Assembly: GCA_002868985.1 (NCBI GenBank)
Contig: PKTV01000553.1
Location: forward strand, 1-14,580
Length of the DNA stretch: 14,580 nucleotides
Source of the DNA: Desulfobacteraceae bacterium
GTDB lineage: Bacteria; Desulfobacterota; Desulfobacteria; Desulfobacterales; UBA11574
Direction of reading: 5' to 3'
Made by a program: the position numbers and the translations under genes. The number at the start of each line of letters is the position of its first letter. Position 1 is the stretch's first letter. Under the pieces are notes generated by a model. It was not told the DNA's origin and did no database searches. It saw only the letters and a program-made list of their open reading frames with translations. Shown piece after piece: positions 14,385-14,580 of the stretch.

Positions 14385-14580
14385 ATGAAGATCAATCGCT
14401 TTTCCATTTTAATGATTATGTTTATCTTGGCGTTGGCCTTAGCGAATCCTGTTCAGGCTGACAAGTTTACCGATACCGTTAACGTCTTCAAGAAATCTGA
14501 AGCGGTTCAGCCATTTTTCAAGAATGCTTATGGGTATGCGGTTTTTCCGACCATAGGCAAAGCCGGCATAGGTATCGGGG
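14385..14580 (+). CDS. Exported SYLF-domain (Ysc84-type) lipid-binding protein, 5' part
   Basis: The first 65 residues of a protein that runs off the window. The signal peptide (KINRFSILMIMFILALALA) has a likely signal peptidase I site after PVQA (residue 25). The mature start, KFTDTVNVFKKSEAVQPFF then NAYGYAVFPTIGKAGIGIG, is the characteristic opening of the SYLF/DUF500 domain, which binds phosphoinositides in eukaryotes and is common as a periplasmic protein of unclear role in bacteria. AAGGAG at 14371-14376 supports the ATG at 14385. An in-frame GTG at 14367 with its own AAGGAAG upstream is a less likely start. It probably forms a unit with the small lipoprotein before it. Confidence 0.88.
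   Translation, partial: MKINRFSILMIMFILALALANPVQADKFTDTVNVFKKSEAVQPFFKNAYGYAVFPTIGKAGIGIG

Overview
The window looks like chromosome of a sulfate-reducing Desulfobacterota (deltaproteobacterial) relative, probably in or near the Desulfobacterales. This is inferred from three things: the style of DnaE, the hairpin-forming intergenic elements, and the mix of anaerobe-type metabolism with many small envelope lipoproteins. There is no rRNA marker to settle it. I see no CRISPR array, tRNA, rRNA, intact insertion sequence or prophage gene.

Left part (1-6260), housekeeping and metabolism. It starts with the 3' end of an unrecognised gene, then dnaE (replicative DNA polymerase III alpha subunit), a DegT/DnrJ/EryC1/StrS-type PLP aminotransferase, and, convergently, an HMG-CoA lyase on the minus strand. 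dnaE is bracketed by two unrelated long hairpin-forming inverted-repeat elements (118-288 and 3890-4013). Each begins at the stop codon of the gene before it.

Middle part (6261-12721), an accessory envelope cluster. After a gene-poor gap of about 0.95 kb come two tandem paralogous lipoproteins with an LssY-C-like C-terminal domain (7223-9808, plus strand). Facing them on the minus strand are two tandem paralogous lipoproteins with an alpha/beta-hydrolase fold and a GYSKG nucleophile elbow (10504-12721). All four carry lipoprotein signal peptides, so the products should sit together on a membrane surface outside the cytoplasm. Their joint function is unknown, and this cluster is the best candidate for an undescribed system here.

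The three large AT-rich gaps around this cluster share sequence. A diverged segment of about 180 bp occurs on both sides of the hydrolase pair (10025-10205 and 13213-13392), with an internal period of about 82 nt. A 23-nt near-palindromic core from it also appears upstream of the LssY pair (6861-6883). This could be an operator family or a decayed repeat family.

Right part (12722-14580). A 1.38 kb gene-free AT-rich stretch holds a cluster of TGAAACA-like boxes and a strong stem-loop. It leads into a 52-residue lipoprotein and the start of an exported SYLF (Ysc84-type) lipid-binding protein, which runs off the window.
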